Source of the DNA: Phenylobacterium zucineum HLK1
GTDB taxonomy: Bacteria; Pseudomonadota; Alphaproteobacteria; Caulobacterales; Caulobacteraceae
DNA length: 64,000 nt
Assembly (NCBI RefSeq): GCF_000017265.1
Contig: NC_011144.1
Location: forward strand, 434,001 to 498,000
Reading direction: 5' to 3'
Positions 9,268 through 17,358 of this stretch are shown one piece after another. How positions within the stretch are numbered: position 1 is the stretch's first letter; the number at the start of each line of letters is the position of its first letter. The notes below the pieces were generated by a model. The model searched no databases and had not been told where the DNA came from. It worked only from the letters and a program-made list of their open reading frames with translations. The translations under genes and the position numbers were made by a program.

Positions 9268-9608
9268 AGCTGATCATCGCGGTCATCAAGCCCAGCCGCC
9301 TGGACGCGGTGCTGGACGCGGTCACCGAGGCGGGCGCCTCGGGGCTGACCGTCACCGAGGTGCGCGGCTATGGCCGCCAGCGGGGCAAGACCGAGGTCTA
9401 CCGGGGCGCCGAGTACGAGGTGAAGCTGCTGCCCAAGGTGAAGCTGGAGATCGCCGTGCCTCAGGACGTCGCCGAGAAGGTGGTCGAGGCGATCAAGGCC
9501 TCGGCCAACACCGGGAAGATCGGCGACGGCAAGGTGTTCGTGCTGGACCTGGAGCAGGTGGTCCGGATCCGCACCGGAGAGACCGGCGCCTCGGCGATCG
9601 CGGGCTAG
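9264..9608 (+). CDS. Nitrogen regulatory protein P-II
   Basis: A 114-residue PII signal transducer (GlnB/GlnK family) that senses 2-oxoglutarate and ATP/ADP. The T-loop signature YRGAEY places the uridylylation target at Tyr51. The B-loop GKIGDGKVFV and C-loop VRIRTGETG are present. The N-terminus MKLIIAVIKPSRLD is typical. It is not next to amtB or glnA here but coupled to a methyltransferase gene by a 4-bp overlap, so GlnB and GlnK cannot be told apart and no symbol is given. The next gene begins 10 bp downstream. Confidence 0.93.
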   Translation: MKLIIAVIKPSRLDAVLDAVTEAGASGLTVTEVRGYGRQRGKTEVYRGAEYEVKLLPKVKLEIAVPQDVAEKVVEAIKASANTGKIGDGKVFVLDLEQVVRIRTGETGASAIAG

Positions 9609-9617
9609 GAGGGCGGC

Positions 9618-10049
9618 ATGGAAGACCTGGCCGCCGCCCGCATCCAGGCCGTGCGCGAGCACATGGCGCTGGAGGTCGTCCATGACTGGGACGGGGTGAT
9701 CGCCACGTTCGAGCGCCCCAGGTACGAGCTGTACGGATCCGGCGCCGTGTTCGACGGCGAGGCGGCGGTCCGCGGCTACTTCGCCGCCTCGCGCGTCCCC
9801 TTCCCGGACCAGGGCAACGAGATCATCGCCATCGCCCACGACGGCGACACCGTGCTGGTGGAGTTCTGGCTCACCGGCACCCACCTCGGCCCGCTCCGCC
9901 ACGCCGGCCGGACGATCGAGCCCACCGGCAAGGCGTTCCGCGTCCGCATGGCTGCGAGCTTCGAGTTCGCCCCGGGCGGGGCGAAGATCGTCTGCGAACG
10001 CCCCTACTTCGACCAGGGCGCCGTCGTCCGGGCGCTGGGGCTGGCCTGA
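9618..10049 (+). CDS. NTF2-like / SnoaL-like polyketide-cyclase-fold protein
   Basis: A 143-residue protein with the length and pattern of the NTF2-like superfamily: an N-terminal helix (AAARIQAVREHMALE), W-x-x-V-I-A-T-F, a phi-G region VFDGEAAVRGYFAASR, then strands VLVEFWLTGTHLG and FRVRMAASFEF. The block GKAFRVRMAASFEF with the final YFDQGAVVRALGL resembles ester-cyclase or SnoaL-like proteins, but no activity can be assigned. It follows the PII gene by 10 bp and is probably in its operon. It ends at a bidirectional hairpin shared with metW. Confidence 0.75.
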   Translation: MEDLAAARIQAVREHMALEVVHDWDGVIATFERPRYELYGSGAVFDGEAAVRGYFAASRVPFPDQGNEIIAIAHDGDTVLVEFWLTGTHLGPLRHAGRTIEPTGKAFRVRMAASFEFAPGGAKIVCERPYFDQGAVVRALGLA

Positions 10050-10050
10050 A

Positions 10051-10078
10051 GCCTCCTCCCCTTTCGGGCGAAGGAGGC
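10051..10078. terminator. Hairpin between convergent genes, probable bidirectional terminator
   Basis: Stem GCCTCCT (10051-10057) pairs with AGGAGGC (10072-10078). An inner CCC/GGG pair closes a TTTC loop. It lies exactly between the stops of the SnoaL-like gene (plus) and metW (minus), the expected position for a shared terminator. The flanking U-run is weak. Confidence 0.5.
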
Positions 10079-10791
10079 TACTTCGATTTCTTGCGCCGGG
10101 CCTTGGCCTTCGGCGCGGGGTCTGGCCTGGCCAGCTCGACGTCGCCGAACAGGTTCCGGGGGACGGCTTCGGGGGCGCCCTGGGCCCTGCGGCTGAGCAG
10201 GAAGAGGGCCGTCTCCGCGCGCCAGTTCTCCACCGGGCGGCGCGGGTCGATCTGGCGGGCGGGCTTGCCTTCGGCGAGGGCGGCGCAGGAATCGATGCGC
10301 AGCTCCAGCTCGTCGCACAGCGCGGTGAAGTCGCGCAGGGTGCACAGGTGGATGTTCGGCGTGGACCACCACGGCTCGGGCAGGGCGCCGGTCTCGGGCA
10401 TCCGGCCGCGCGAGAGCAGCGCCCAGCGGACCTTCCAGTGGCCGAAGTTCGGCACCGAGACCACCGCCTGGTCGGCGATGCGCAGCAGTTCGGAGAGCAC
10501 GTGCCGGGGCTCGCGCATCTGCTGCAGGGTCTTGGACAGGATCGCGTAGTCGAAGGCCCGCGCCGGGAAGTGGTCGAGGTCGCGGTCGCCGTCGCCCTGC
10601 ACCACCGCCAGGCCCCGGGCGAGGCAGGCGGCGACGCCCTCGGGACTGATCTCCAGGCCCTGGCCGTCGACGCGCTTCTCGCGGGTCAGCATCTCGAGCA
10701 GCTCGCCCTCGCCGCAGCCCACGTCCAGCACCCGCGCGCCGGGACGCACGAGGCGGAGGATCTCGCGGAAGTCCTCGCGCGTGGCGGTCAA
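10078..10791 (-). CDS. metW: Methionine biosynthesis protein MetW
   Basis: A 237-residue SAM-methyltransferase-like protein that partners MetX in homoserine O-acetylation in many proteobacteria. Motif I is [12 protein letters not shown], followed by the MetW hallmarks [35 protein letters not shown] and [14 protein letters not shown] [10 protein letters not shown]. The start is taken as TTG at 10791, whose TTGA overlaps the metX stop. This gives [27 protein letters not shown], the right N-terminal length for the family; no better ATG exists. A Lys/Arg-rich tail of about 20 residues is extra. Confidence 0.92.
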   Translation of the reverse strand: MTATREDFREILRLVRPGARVLDVGCGEGELLEMLTREKRVDGQGLEISPEGVAACLARGLAVVQGDGDRDLDHFPARAFDYAILSKTLQQMREPRHVLSELLRIADQAVVSVPNFGHWKVRWALLSRGRMPETGALPEPWWSTPNIHLCTLRDFTALCDELELRIDSCAALAEGKPARQIDPRRPVENWRAETALFLLSRRAQGAPEAVPRNLFGDVELARPDPAPKAKARRKKSK

Positions 10792-11957
10792 GCGAGCCCC
10801 CCGTTCAGCCCTCGGGCCTGGGCCTGGGCGGCCAGGAAGCCGCGCAGGGTCTGGTCGAGCTGGGGCTCGTCGAGGAAGAAGGCGTCGTGGCCCTTGTCGC
10901 TCTCGATCTCGACGAAGCTGGCGCGGCAGCCGGCGGCGTTCAGCGCGCGGACGACGTCGCGGCTCTCGGCGGTCGGATAGAGCCAGTCGGACGAGAACGA
11001 CAGCACGCAGAAGCGCACGCCGCGCGCCTTGGCGAAGGCGTTCGCCAGCACCCCGCCGTGCTGGGCGGCGAGGTCGAAATAGTCCAGCGCGCGGGTGATG
11101 TAGAGGTAGCTGTTGGCGTCGAAGCGGTCGACGAAGCTGGCCCCCTGGTGGCGCAGGTAGCTTTCGACCTGGAAGTCGGCGTCGAAGCCCCAGGACAGGC
11201 CATCGCGCTGCAGCTCGCGGCCGAACTTCCGCTGCAGGGCGGCCTCGGACAGGTAGGTGATGTGCGCGGCCATGCGCGCGACGGCCAGGCCCTTCTCGGG
11301 CCGCACGCCGGCCTTCAGGTAGGCGCCGCCGCACCAGTTGGGATCGGCCATGACCGCCTGGCGGCCCACCTCGTGGAAGGCGATGTTCTGGGCCGAGTGG
11401 CGGGCCGCGGCGGCGATGCAGACGGCGCTGAACAGCTTCTCGGGATAGTCGGCGGCCCACTGGAGCACCTGCATCCCGCCCATCGAGCCGCCGACGACGG
11501 CGAACAGGGTGTCGATGCCGAGCGCCTCGATCAGCATCGCCTGGGCGCGGACCATGTCGGCGATGGTGATGACCGGGAAGGCCAGGCCGTAGGGTTCGTT
11601 CGTCTTGGGATCGAGGCTGGCCGGACCGGTGGTGCCCATGCAGCCGCCGACGACGTTGGAGCAGATGATGAAGTAGCGCTCGGGATCGAGCGGCAGGCCC
11701 GGGCCGACGACGCGGCTCCACCAGCCGGGCTTGCCGGTCACCGGATGGGTGGAGGCCAGGTGCTGGTCGCCGGTCAGGGCGTGGCAGACGAGGACGGCGT
11801 TGGACTTCGTCTCGTTGAGCCGGCCGTAGGTCTTGTAGGCGACCTCCAGCGGCGCCAGCACGGCCCCGCTGTCCAGGCGCAGCGGCTTGCTCGCGGGGAA
11901 CCGCCAGGTCCCGCCGCCCGTCTCGAAGCCCCCGGTGATCTGGGCCGGCGCGGTCAT
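10788..11957 (-). CDS. metX: Homoserine O-acetyltransferase
   Basis: A 389-residue alpha/beta-hydrolase-fold acyltransferase that makes O-acetylhomoserine (or O-succinylhomoserine in some lineages) for methionine synthesis. The nucleophile elbow [13 protein letters not shown], the preceding [17 protein letters not shown] oxyanion region and the C-terminal [12 protein letters not shown] with catalytic His are present. It is coupled to metW by TTGA. I looked upstream (11958-12050) for a SAM-II riboswitch, common before alphaproteobacterial metX, and did not see a convincing one. Acyl donor specificity cannot be assigned from sequence alone. Confidence 0.95.
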   Translation of the reverse strand: MTAPAQITGGFETGGGTWRFPASKPLRLDSGAVLAPLEVAYKTYGRLNETKSNAVLVCHALTGDQHLASTHPVTGKPGWWSRVVGPGLPLDPERYFIICSNVVGGCMGTTGPASLDPKTNEPYGLAFPVITIADMVRAQAMLIEALGIDTLFAVVGGSMGGMQVLQWAADYPEKLFSAVCIAAAARHSAQNIAFHEVGRQAVMADPNWCGGAYLKAGVRPEKGLAVARMAAHITYLSEAALQRKFGRELQRDGLSWGFDADFQVESYLRHQGASFVDRFDANSYLYITRALDYFDLAAQHGGVLANAFAKARGVRFCVLSFSSDWLYPTAESRDVVRALNAAGCRASFVEIESDKGHDAFFLDEPQLDQTLRGFLAAQAQARGLNGGLA

Positions 11958-11996
11958 GGCCGCCTTGGACCGCCCCCCGCTTTAAGTGTCAATGGC

Positions 11997-12024
11997 TTGC
12001 AGCGCCGGCCCGCTCGGCTATGCA
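11997..12024 (+). promoter_or_regulatory. Candidate housekeeping promoter for sixA operon
   Basis: TTGCAGC (11997-12003), a 13-bp spacer, then GCTATGCA (12017-12024). This resembles the Caulobacter housekeeping pattern TTGACGS-N10-14-GCTANAWC. It would start transcription about 20 bp before the sixA ATG. Confidence 0.35.
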
Positions 12025-12050
12025 GGGCGCCTGCGGGTTAAGGGAGCTCC

Positions 12051-12545
12051 ATGCAGCGGCTGATCCTGTTCCGGCACGGCAAGGCCGAGCCGGACTCCGA
12101 GAGCGGCGACGACTTCGACCGCCGGCTGGCGCCGCGCGGCGTGCTGGAATCGGCCGCCATGGGCGCGAGCCTGGCCGACCTGGGGTTCCGGCCGGACGTG
12201 GCGCTGGTCTCCACCGCGGCGCGCACGCGCGAGACCTGGGCGGCGGCGCAAGGCAGCTTCCCGGCCTGCGAGGCGCGGTTCGAGGACGGCCTCTACCACG
12301 CCGATTCCGGCGCCTTGCGGGCGGCGGCCGAGCAGGCCGGGCGTTCGGCGGGCACGGTCATGCTGGTGGCGCACAATCCGGGGCTCCAGGAGCTGGCCGT
12401 CCAGCTCCTTATGGAGGGCTCGGCCCCGCGCGAGCTGGTCCACCAGGCCCAGCGCAAGTTCCCGCCGGGGGCCGCGGCGGTGTTCCTGATCGACATGAAC
12501 GGCCGGCCCAGCTTCGACGGCCTCTTCTATCCGGACCGCGCGTGA
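12051..12545 (+). CDS. SixA-type phosphohistidine phosphatase (histidine phosphatase family)
   Basis: A 164-residue member of the histidine phosphatase superfamily. The catalytic RHGKAE is at residues 8-13, VSTAARTRETW provides the second Arg, and VAHNPGLQELA carries the second catalytic His. This is the small single-domain SixA layout, which in E. coli dephosphorylates phosphohistidine on ArcB or PTS-Ntr proteins. The downstream DUF952 gene overlaps its stop as GTGA. The partner phosphoprotein is not identifiable here. Confidence 0.88.
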   Translation: MQRLILFRHGKAEPDSESGDDFDRRLAPRGVLESAAMGASLADLGFRPDVALVSTAARTRETWAAAQGSFPACEARFEDGLYHADSGALRAAAEQAGRSAGTVMLVAHNPGLQELAVQLLMEGSAPRELVHQAQRKFPPGAAAVFLIDMNGRPSFDGLFYPDRA

Positions 12546-12883
12546 GCCGGGTCTACAAGATCCTGACGCGGGCCGAGTGGGAGGCCGCCCGCGCGGCGGG
12601 GCGCTTCGAGGGCTCGGCGGTGGACCGGCAGGACGGCTTCATCCACTTCTCGACCGCCGCCCAGGCGCAGGAGACCGCCCGGCGCCACTTCGCCGGCCAG
12701 GCGGACCTCGTGGTGCTGGAGATCGAGGCGGACGACCTGGGCCCCGGCCTGAAGTTCGAGCCCTCGCGGGGCGGCGACCTCTTTCCGCACCTCTACGGGC
12801 CGCTCGACGTGGCGCACGTGCGGGCGGTGACGGACGCGCCGCCGGACGCGGACGGCGTTCCGCAGACGGGGCTTTCGGCATGA
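12542..12883 (+). CDS. DUF952 family protein
   Basis: A 113-residue protein starting at GTG 12542, which overlaps the sixA stop. The family pattern is clear: VYKILTRAEWEAA, then QDGFIHFSTAAQ, then LFPHLYGPL. DUF952 proteins are small enzymes of unknown activity with a fold resembling ADP-ribosyltransferase-like or glutathione-S-transferase-associated folds. The conserved H in FIHFS and H in FPHLYG are the likely functional residues. Its stop overlaps pyrD (ATGA), so sixA, this gene and pyrD form a coupled operon. Confidence 0.88.
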   Translation: MSRVYKILTRAEWEAARAAGRFEGSAVDRQDGFIHFSTAAQAQETARRHFAGQADLVVLEIEADDLGPGLKFEPSRGGDLFPHLYGPLDVAHVRAVTDAPPDADGVPQTGLSA

Positions 12884-13929
12884 GCGCGCTGCACGGCCTG
12901 GCCACGCGGGCGCTGCGGGGGCTGGACCCGGAGGACGCCCACACCCTCGCCATCCGCGCGCTCCAGGCGGGGCTGGGGCCGGTCGGGGGGGCGGACGATC
13001 CGATCCTGGCGACGACGCTGGCCGGCATGGCGCTGCCGAACCCGGTGGGCCTGGCGCCCGGCTTCGACAAGAACGCCCAGGTGTTCGGGCCCATGCTGCG
13101 GGCGGGCTTCGGCTTCGTGGAGTGCGGCACGGTCACGCCGAAGCCGCAGGCGGGCAATCCGCGGCCGCGCCTATTCCGCCTGAGCGAGGACCGGGCGGTG
13201 ATCAACCGCATGGGGTTCAACAACGAGGGCCTGGAGGCCTTCGCCGCCCGCCTGGCGCGGCGGGGCGCGGGCCAGGGCGTGGTGGGCGCCAACATCGGCG
13301 CCAACAAGGATTCCGAGGACCGCGCCGCCGACTACGTGGCCTGCCTGAAGCGGCTGTGGGGCCTGGCCTCGTACTTCACGGTGAACATCTCCTCGCCGAA
13401 CACGCCCGGGCTGCGCGCCCTGCAGACGAAGGCCGCGCTGGAGGACCTGCTGGGCCGCCTGGCCGAGGCGCGCGATTCCCTGCCGCCGGCGGGGCGGGTC
13501 CCGATGTTCCTGAAGGTCGCGCCCGACCTGGAGGACGCCGAGGTGGAGGCGATCACCGAGGTGGTGGCCGCCCACGGCCTGTCCGGGATCATCGTCTCGA
13601 ACACCACCATCGGCCGCCCGGCCCTGCGCTCGCGCTTCCGGGACGAGGCGGGCGGACTGTCCGGCGCGCCGCTGAAGGGGCTGGCCGCCGAGCGGCTGGA
13701 ACGGTTCGCCGAGGCGGCGCAGGGGCGGCTGACGCTGATCGGGGCCGGGGGGATCGCCTCGGGCGCGGACGCCTATGCGCGGATCCGCGCCGGCGCCTCG
13801 GCCGTGCAGCTCTATTCGGCGCTGGTGTTCGAGGGGCCCGGGCTGGCGACCCGGATCAAGCGCGAGCTCGCCCAGCGTCTGCGCGCGGACGGTTTTGCTT
13901 CGCTCGGCGACGCGGTGGGCGCAAAATAG
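12880..13929 (+). CDS. pyrD: Dihydroorotate dehydrogenase (quinone), class 2
   Basis: A 349-residue membrane-associated FMN enzyme that oxidises dihydroorotate to orotate with quinone in pyrimidine synthesis. The N-terminal helices that bind the quinone are present (residues about 1-40), then NPVGLAPGFDKNAQ, FVECGTVTPKPQAGNPRPR, NRMGFNNEG, the catalytic-Ser loop TVNISSPNTPGLR and the FMN-binding IGAGGIASGADAYARIRAGA. The start ATG 12880 overlaps the previous stop. It is the last gene of the sixA-DUF952-pyrD operon. Confidence 0.96.
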   Translation: MSALHGLATRALRGLDPEDAHTLAIRALQAGLGPVGGADDPILATTLAGMALPNPVGLAPGFDKNAQVFGPMLRAGFGFVECGTVTPKPQAGNPRPRLFRLSEDRAVINRMGFNNEGLEAFAARLARRGAGQGVVGANIGANKDSEDRAADYVACLKRLWGLASYFTVNISSPNTPGLRALQTKAALEDLLGRLAEARDSLPPAGRVPMFLKVAPDLEDAEVEAITEVVAAHGLSGIIVSNTTIGRPALRSRFRDEAGGLSGAPLKGLAAERLERFAEAAQGRLTLIGAGGIASGADAYARIRAGASAVQLYSALVFEGPGLATRIKRELAQRLRADGFASLGDAVGAK

Positions 13930-13985
13930 CAGAGCTGTCAGGGCCTTGCGTTGCCCTGGCCCTCCGCTCGCATTAACTCGGAAGG

Positions 13986-15476
13986 ATGATGGCGGACGCC
14001 CCAGCGCCCAACGAGCCGCCCGCGCGGGACAGACGGCGCCGCCTGTTCTGGCCCGGCGGCCTCTCGGCGCGCCTGCTGGTCCTGACCGTGCTGTTCGCGG
14101 CCCTGGGCGGGCTTATCGCCATCCCGCCGGCCCTGGCCGCCTTCGAGCGCCAGTGGCTGCTGGACCGGGTGCGGGCCGCCGAGCTGGCCTCGCTGGCCCC
14201 CGAGGTGGCCCCGGACCGGGTGGTGAGCGAACAGCTCAAGACCGAGCTGCTGCGCGGCGCGGGCGTGGAGATCGTGGCCATATCGGTGGACGGGGTCCGC
14301 TCGCTGGTGTTCGCGGGGGCGAGGCCCGCCGAGGCGCCCTATCTCGTGGACCTGCGGCCCCGGGCGGCGGCGGGCCTGGGGGTGTTCGCGCCGTTCCGGA
14401 CGCTGTTCGGGCCCGAGGGGCGGCGGGTGCGGGTGGTGGCCGAGCCGCGGTTCCGCGAGGCCGAGTTCATCGAGTTCGTCGCCACCGACACCGAGCTGAA
14501 GCGCGCGCTGGCGGGCTATCTGTGGCGGCTGATCGGCATCGTGGTCTTCGTCTCGACGCTGGCCGGGGTGCTGGTGTTCGTGGCGCTGAACCTGTTCCTC
14601 GTGCGGCCGATGCAGCGGATCACCCACGCCATGGAGCGGTTCCGGGCCGACCCCGACGATCCCGCCGCCCGGGTGGAGCTGTCGGGGCGGCGCGACGAGA
14701 TCGGCCGCGCCGAGGCCGAGCTCGACCGCATGCAGGCCGACCTGCGCGTGGCGCTGAACTCGCGGGCGCGGCTGGCGGCCCTGGGCGAGGCGGTGGCCAA
14801 GATCAACCACGACCTGAAGAACATGCTCACCTCGGCCCAGATCGCCTCCGAGCGGCTGGCGGCGCTGCAGGACCCCAAGGTCTCCCAGGCCCTGCCGCGG
14901 CTGGAGCGGGCGCTGGACCGGGCGGTGAAACTCGCCTCGGACGTGCTGGCCTACGGCAAGACCCAGGAGGCCGCGCCCGAGCCGCGGAGGGTCGCCCTGG
15001 CCGAGGCGGTGGCCGAGGCGGCGCTGGAGGCGCGGCTGTCGGACGAGGGCGTGCGGCTGGTCTCGAAGGTGGAGCGCAGCGCGCAGGTCACGGCCGATCC
15101 CGACCAGCTGCACCGGATCCTCGCCAACCTGTTCCGCAACGCCCGCGAGGCGATCGAGCACCAGGAGGGCCGCACGGCGCCCGGCCGGGTGGAGGTTTCG
15201 CTGGCGGCGGCGAACGGCGGCTGCCTGGTGCGGGTGGCCGACAACGGGCCGGGGATTCCCGGCCGGGTGCGCGAGCGGCTGTTCCAGCCGTTCGCCGGCT
15301 CGGGGCGGCCCGACGGGGCGGGCCTGGGCCTGGCCATCGCCCGCGAGCTGGCGCTGGGCCACGGCGGCGACCTGTCTCTGGCGGCGACGGGCCCCGAGGG
15401 CTCGGTCTTCGAGCTGCGCCTGCCCGGCGCCCCGACCAAGGCTCCCGCCCGCCGGCGGACGAAGAGTCCGGCCTGA
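13986..15476 (+). CDS. Membrane sensor histidine kinase
   Basis: A 496-residue two-component sensor kinase. Membrane helices lie at about residues 27-52 and 179-205, enclosing a periplasmic sensor of about 125 residues. A HAMP domain follows (VRPMQRITHAMERF to about 260). The H-box is AKINHDLKNMLTSAQ with phospho-accepting His275, then the N-box NLFRNAREAI and G-boxes DNGPGIPG and GAGLGLAIARELALGHGG. A response regulator is not adjacent, so the kinase is an orphan in this window. The NHDLKN H-box resembles alphaproteobacterial HWE-independent kinases of unknown signal. Confidence 0.9.
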   Translation: MMADAPAPNEPPARDRRRRLFWPGGLSARLLVLTVLFAALGGLIAIPPALAAFERQWLLDRVRAAELASLAPEVAPDRVVSEQLKTELLRGAGVEIVAISVDGVRSLVFAGARPAEAPYLVDLRPRAAAGLGVFAPFRTLFGPEGRRVRVVAEPRFREAEFIEFVATDTELKRALAGYLWRLIGIVVFVSTLAGVLVFVALNLFLVRPMQRITHAMERFRADPDDPAARVELSGRRDEIGRAEAELDRMQADLRVALNSRARLAALGEAVAKINHDLKNMLTSAQIASERLAALQDPKVSQALPRLERALDRAVKLASDVLAYGKTQEAAPEPRRVALAEAVAEAALEARLSDEGVRLVSKVERSAQVTADPDQLHRILANLFRNAREAIEHQEGRTAPGRVEVSLAAANGGCLVRVADNGPGIPGRVRERLFQPFAGSGRPDGAGLGLAIARELALGHGGDLSLAATGPEGSVFELRLPGAPTKAPARRRTKSPA

Positions 15477-15608
15477 CCCCTGAAGGGCAACGCCGTATGC
15501 TGTTCAAGTAATCGGTGTCATTGTATATGTAACGGGTCGCAAATTACGGCGATTCGAATCCCGCATATTCGGGAAACATCAAGTCCGTATAACTACTATA
15601 TGGAATGA
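15477..15608. promoter_or_regulatory. AT-rich intergenic region upstream of PAS/MCP genes
   Basis: 132 bp that are clearly more AT-rich than the rest of the window, with runs such as TTGTATATGTAA and ATAACTACTATATGG. It includes an imperfect palindrome CCCG-CATATT-CGGG (around 15571-15584). It presumably carries the promoter of the chemotaxis pair. No single sigma-factor consensus can be defended. Confidence 0.4.
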
Positions 15609-16229
15609 ATGTTCTGGCGCGGCCTAGCTTTCGTCCCCATGGACATGGCAGGCCGCCGGGGGGCGTCCGAGAGATCGGGCGAAGGCGTCGAAGCCCCACT
15701 TCGCAAGTTCATGCAGACCGTCCAGCCGACGGGGCGTGAGCGTTCGTTCGGCCGCGACGAGATCATCGTCTCGAAAACCGACACCCGGGGCGTGATCACC
15801 TACGCCAATCCGGTGTTCCTCCGCCTGGCCGACCTGACCGAGGCCGAGGCGGTGGGGGCGCCGCATGCCGTGATCCGCCATCCGGACATGCCGCGCGGCG
15901 TCTTCAAGATGCTGTGGGACCGCGTGCAGGCCGGGCAGGAGGTGTTCGCCTACGTGGTCAACATGGCCCGCAACGGCGACCACTACTGGGTGCTGGCGCA
16001 CGTGACGCCGACGTTCGACGAGAGCGGCCGGATCTGCGGATACCACTCGAACCGGCGGGCGCCCGACCGGCGCGCGGTCGAGGAGATCCAGGGCCTCTAC
16101 GCCGAGATGCGGCGGGTGGAAGACGCGGCGGGCGGCAAGGCTTCGGCGGCGGAGAGCTCGGTGGCGGCGCTCACCAACCTGCTGGCGGAACGCGGGGTGA
16201 CCTATGACGAGTACATCTTCAGCCGCTGA
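15609..16229 (+). CDS. PAS domain protein (Aer-like sensor half)
   Basis: A 206-residue soluble protein with one PAS domain at about residues 45-155. The run is [20 protein letters not shown], then [34 protein letters not shown] and [15 protein letters not shown]. These blocks match the FAD-binding PAS of Aer-type aerotaxis receptors. It lacks its own signalling domain and membrane segment. The next gene, a soluble MCP, overlaps it by 26 bp in another frame. The start is uncertain: ATG 15609 has no good ribosome site and an internal ATG (MQTVQPTG) would also keep the PAS domain. Redox or oxygen sensing is inferred from the family. Confidence 0.8.
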   Translation: MFWRGLAFVPMDMAGRRGASERSGEGVEAPLRKFMQTVQPTGRERSFGRDEIIVSKTDTRGVITYANPVFLRLADLTEAEAVGAPHAVIRHPDMPRGVFKMLWDRVQAGQEVFAYVVNMARNGDHYWVLAHVTPTFDESGRICGYHSNRRAPDRRAVEEIQGLYAEMRRVEDAAGGKASAAESSVAALTNLLAERGVTYDEYIFSR

Positions 16230-17358
16230 CGCGCCCAGCTGCGCGGCCTGCTTCGAAGCCATCGGCCGGGTGCTGCAGCAGGCGGCGAGGGGCGACCTGG
16301 AGGGCCGGGTCTCACCCCTGCCCGAGGACGCGGAGGCGAGGGAGGTGGCCGAGGCGCTGAACGCGCTCCTCGACCTGACGGACGCCTATGTGCGCGAGAG
16401 CCGCGCGGCGCTCCAGCACGTGGCCGAGGGTGTGTATTACCGACGGGTGATGGAGCAGGGCCTGCTGGGCTCGTTCGGCCAGGCCGCCGGCGTGATCAAC
16501 CAGGCGATGAAGGCGATGGGCGACAAGGTCGCCGGCGTCGAGGCCCTAAGGGGCAGCCTCCTGCAGATCGCCGACGAGGTGGCCTCGTCCGCGGGCGCGG
16601 TGGAGACGTCGGCCCAGGGGCTGGCCGAGCTGGTCGGCCGGGTGCGCCAGAGCGCGGCGGCGATCGACGGCAGCGCCCGCAACACCAACGAGAACGTCTC
16701 GGGCGTGGTGGCCGCGACCGAGCAGCTGAGCGCCTCGATCAGCGGCGTGGGCTCGCTGGCGGGCTCGACCTCGCAGGTCTCGCGCGACGTGGTGGACCGC
16801 GCCCGGACGACGGCCCAGGCGATGGTCGAGCTGCAGGACGCGTCCGAGCAGATCAACGCCGTGGTGGCGCTGATCCGGGAAGTGGCCAGCCAGACGAACC
16901 TACTGTCGCTGAACGCCATGATCGAGGCGACCCGCGCGGGCGACGCCGGACGCGGCTTCGCGGTGGTCGCCGGCGAGGTGAAGGCCCTGGCGCGGCAGAC
17001 GGGCGAGGCGACGGTCGATATCACCCACCAGATCCAGTCGGTGCAGGAACTGACGCGGCAGGCCAGCGCCGCCATCTCGGGCGTGCAGCCCATCGTCGAT
17101 CAGCTCGCCAGCATGGCCGAGCAGGTCTCGGTGGCCGTGGAGCAGCAGAGCGAGGCCACCCAGGAGATCTCGGGCCACATCCACCAGGCGGCGGAAGGGG
17201 CCCGGGAGGTGGCCGGCGAGATCGGCGAGATCACCGAGGCGATCGGCGGCGCCGATCAGGCCGCCCAGGAGATGTTCGCCGCCGCCCAGATGGTCGCCGG
17301 CCAGGCGACGCGGCTGCGCGCCGAACTCGACGGCTACCTGGGCGGATCCGCCCCCTAG
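16204..17358 (+). CDS. Cytoplasmic methyl-accepting chemotaxis protein
   Basis: A 384-residue MCP without membrane helices. Residues about 10-110 hold one or two HAMP-like helical repeats ([27 protein letters not shown] is the recognisable part). The rest is a coiled-coil signalling domain whose tip is [24 protein letters not shown] followed by [22 protein letters not shown]. It starts inside the upstream PAS gene (26-bp overlap), so the two should be made together and could form a PAS-MCP complex equal to a split Aer. No CheR-tethering pentapeptide is seen at the C-terminus. It ends in a 4-bp convergent overlap with the gamma-glutamyltransferase gene. Confidence 0.92.
   Translation: MTSTSSAADAPSCAACFEAIGRVLQQAARGDLEGRVSPLPEDAEAREVAEALNALLDLTDAYVRESRAALQHVAEGVYYRRVMEQGLLGSFGQAAGVINQAMKAMGDKVAGVEALRGSLLQIADEVASSAGAVETSAQGLAELVGRVRQSAAAIDGSARNTNENVSGVVAATEQLSASISGVGSLAGSTSQVSRDVVDRARTTAQAMVELQDASEQINAVVALIREVASQTNLLSLNAMIEATRAGDAGRGFAVVAGEVKALARQTGEATVDITHQIQSVQELTRQASAAISGVQPIVDQLASMAEQVSVAVEQQSEATQEISGHIHQAAEGAREVAGEIGEITEAIGGADQAAQEMFAAAQMVAGQATRLRAELDGYLGGSAP

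Noticed and set aside
11958..12050. SAM-II riboswitch upstream of metX
   Set aside because: The region has TGCAAGC and TTGACACTTAAAG pieces but not the GATTTAA loop and pseudoknot order that define SAM-II.
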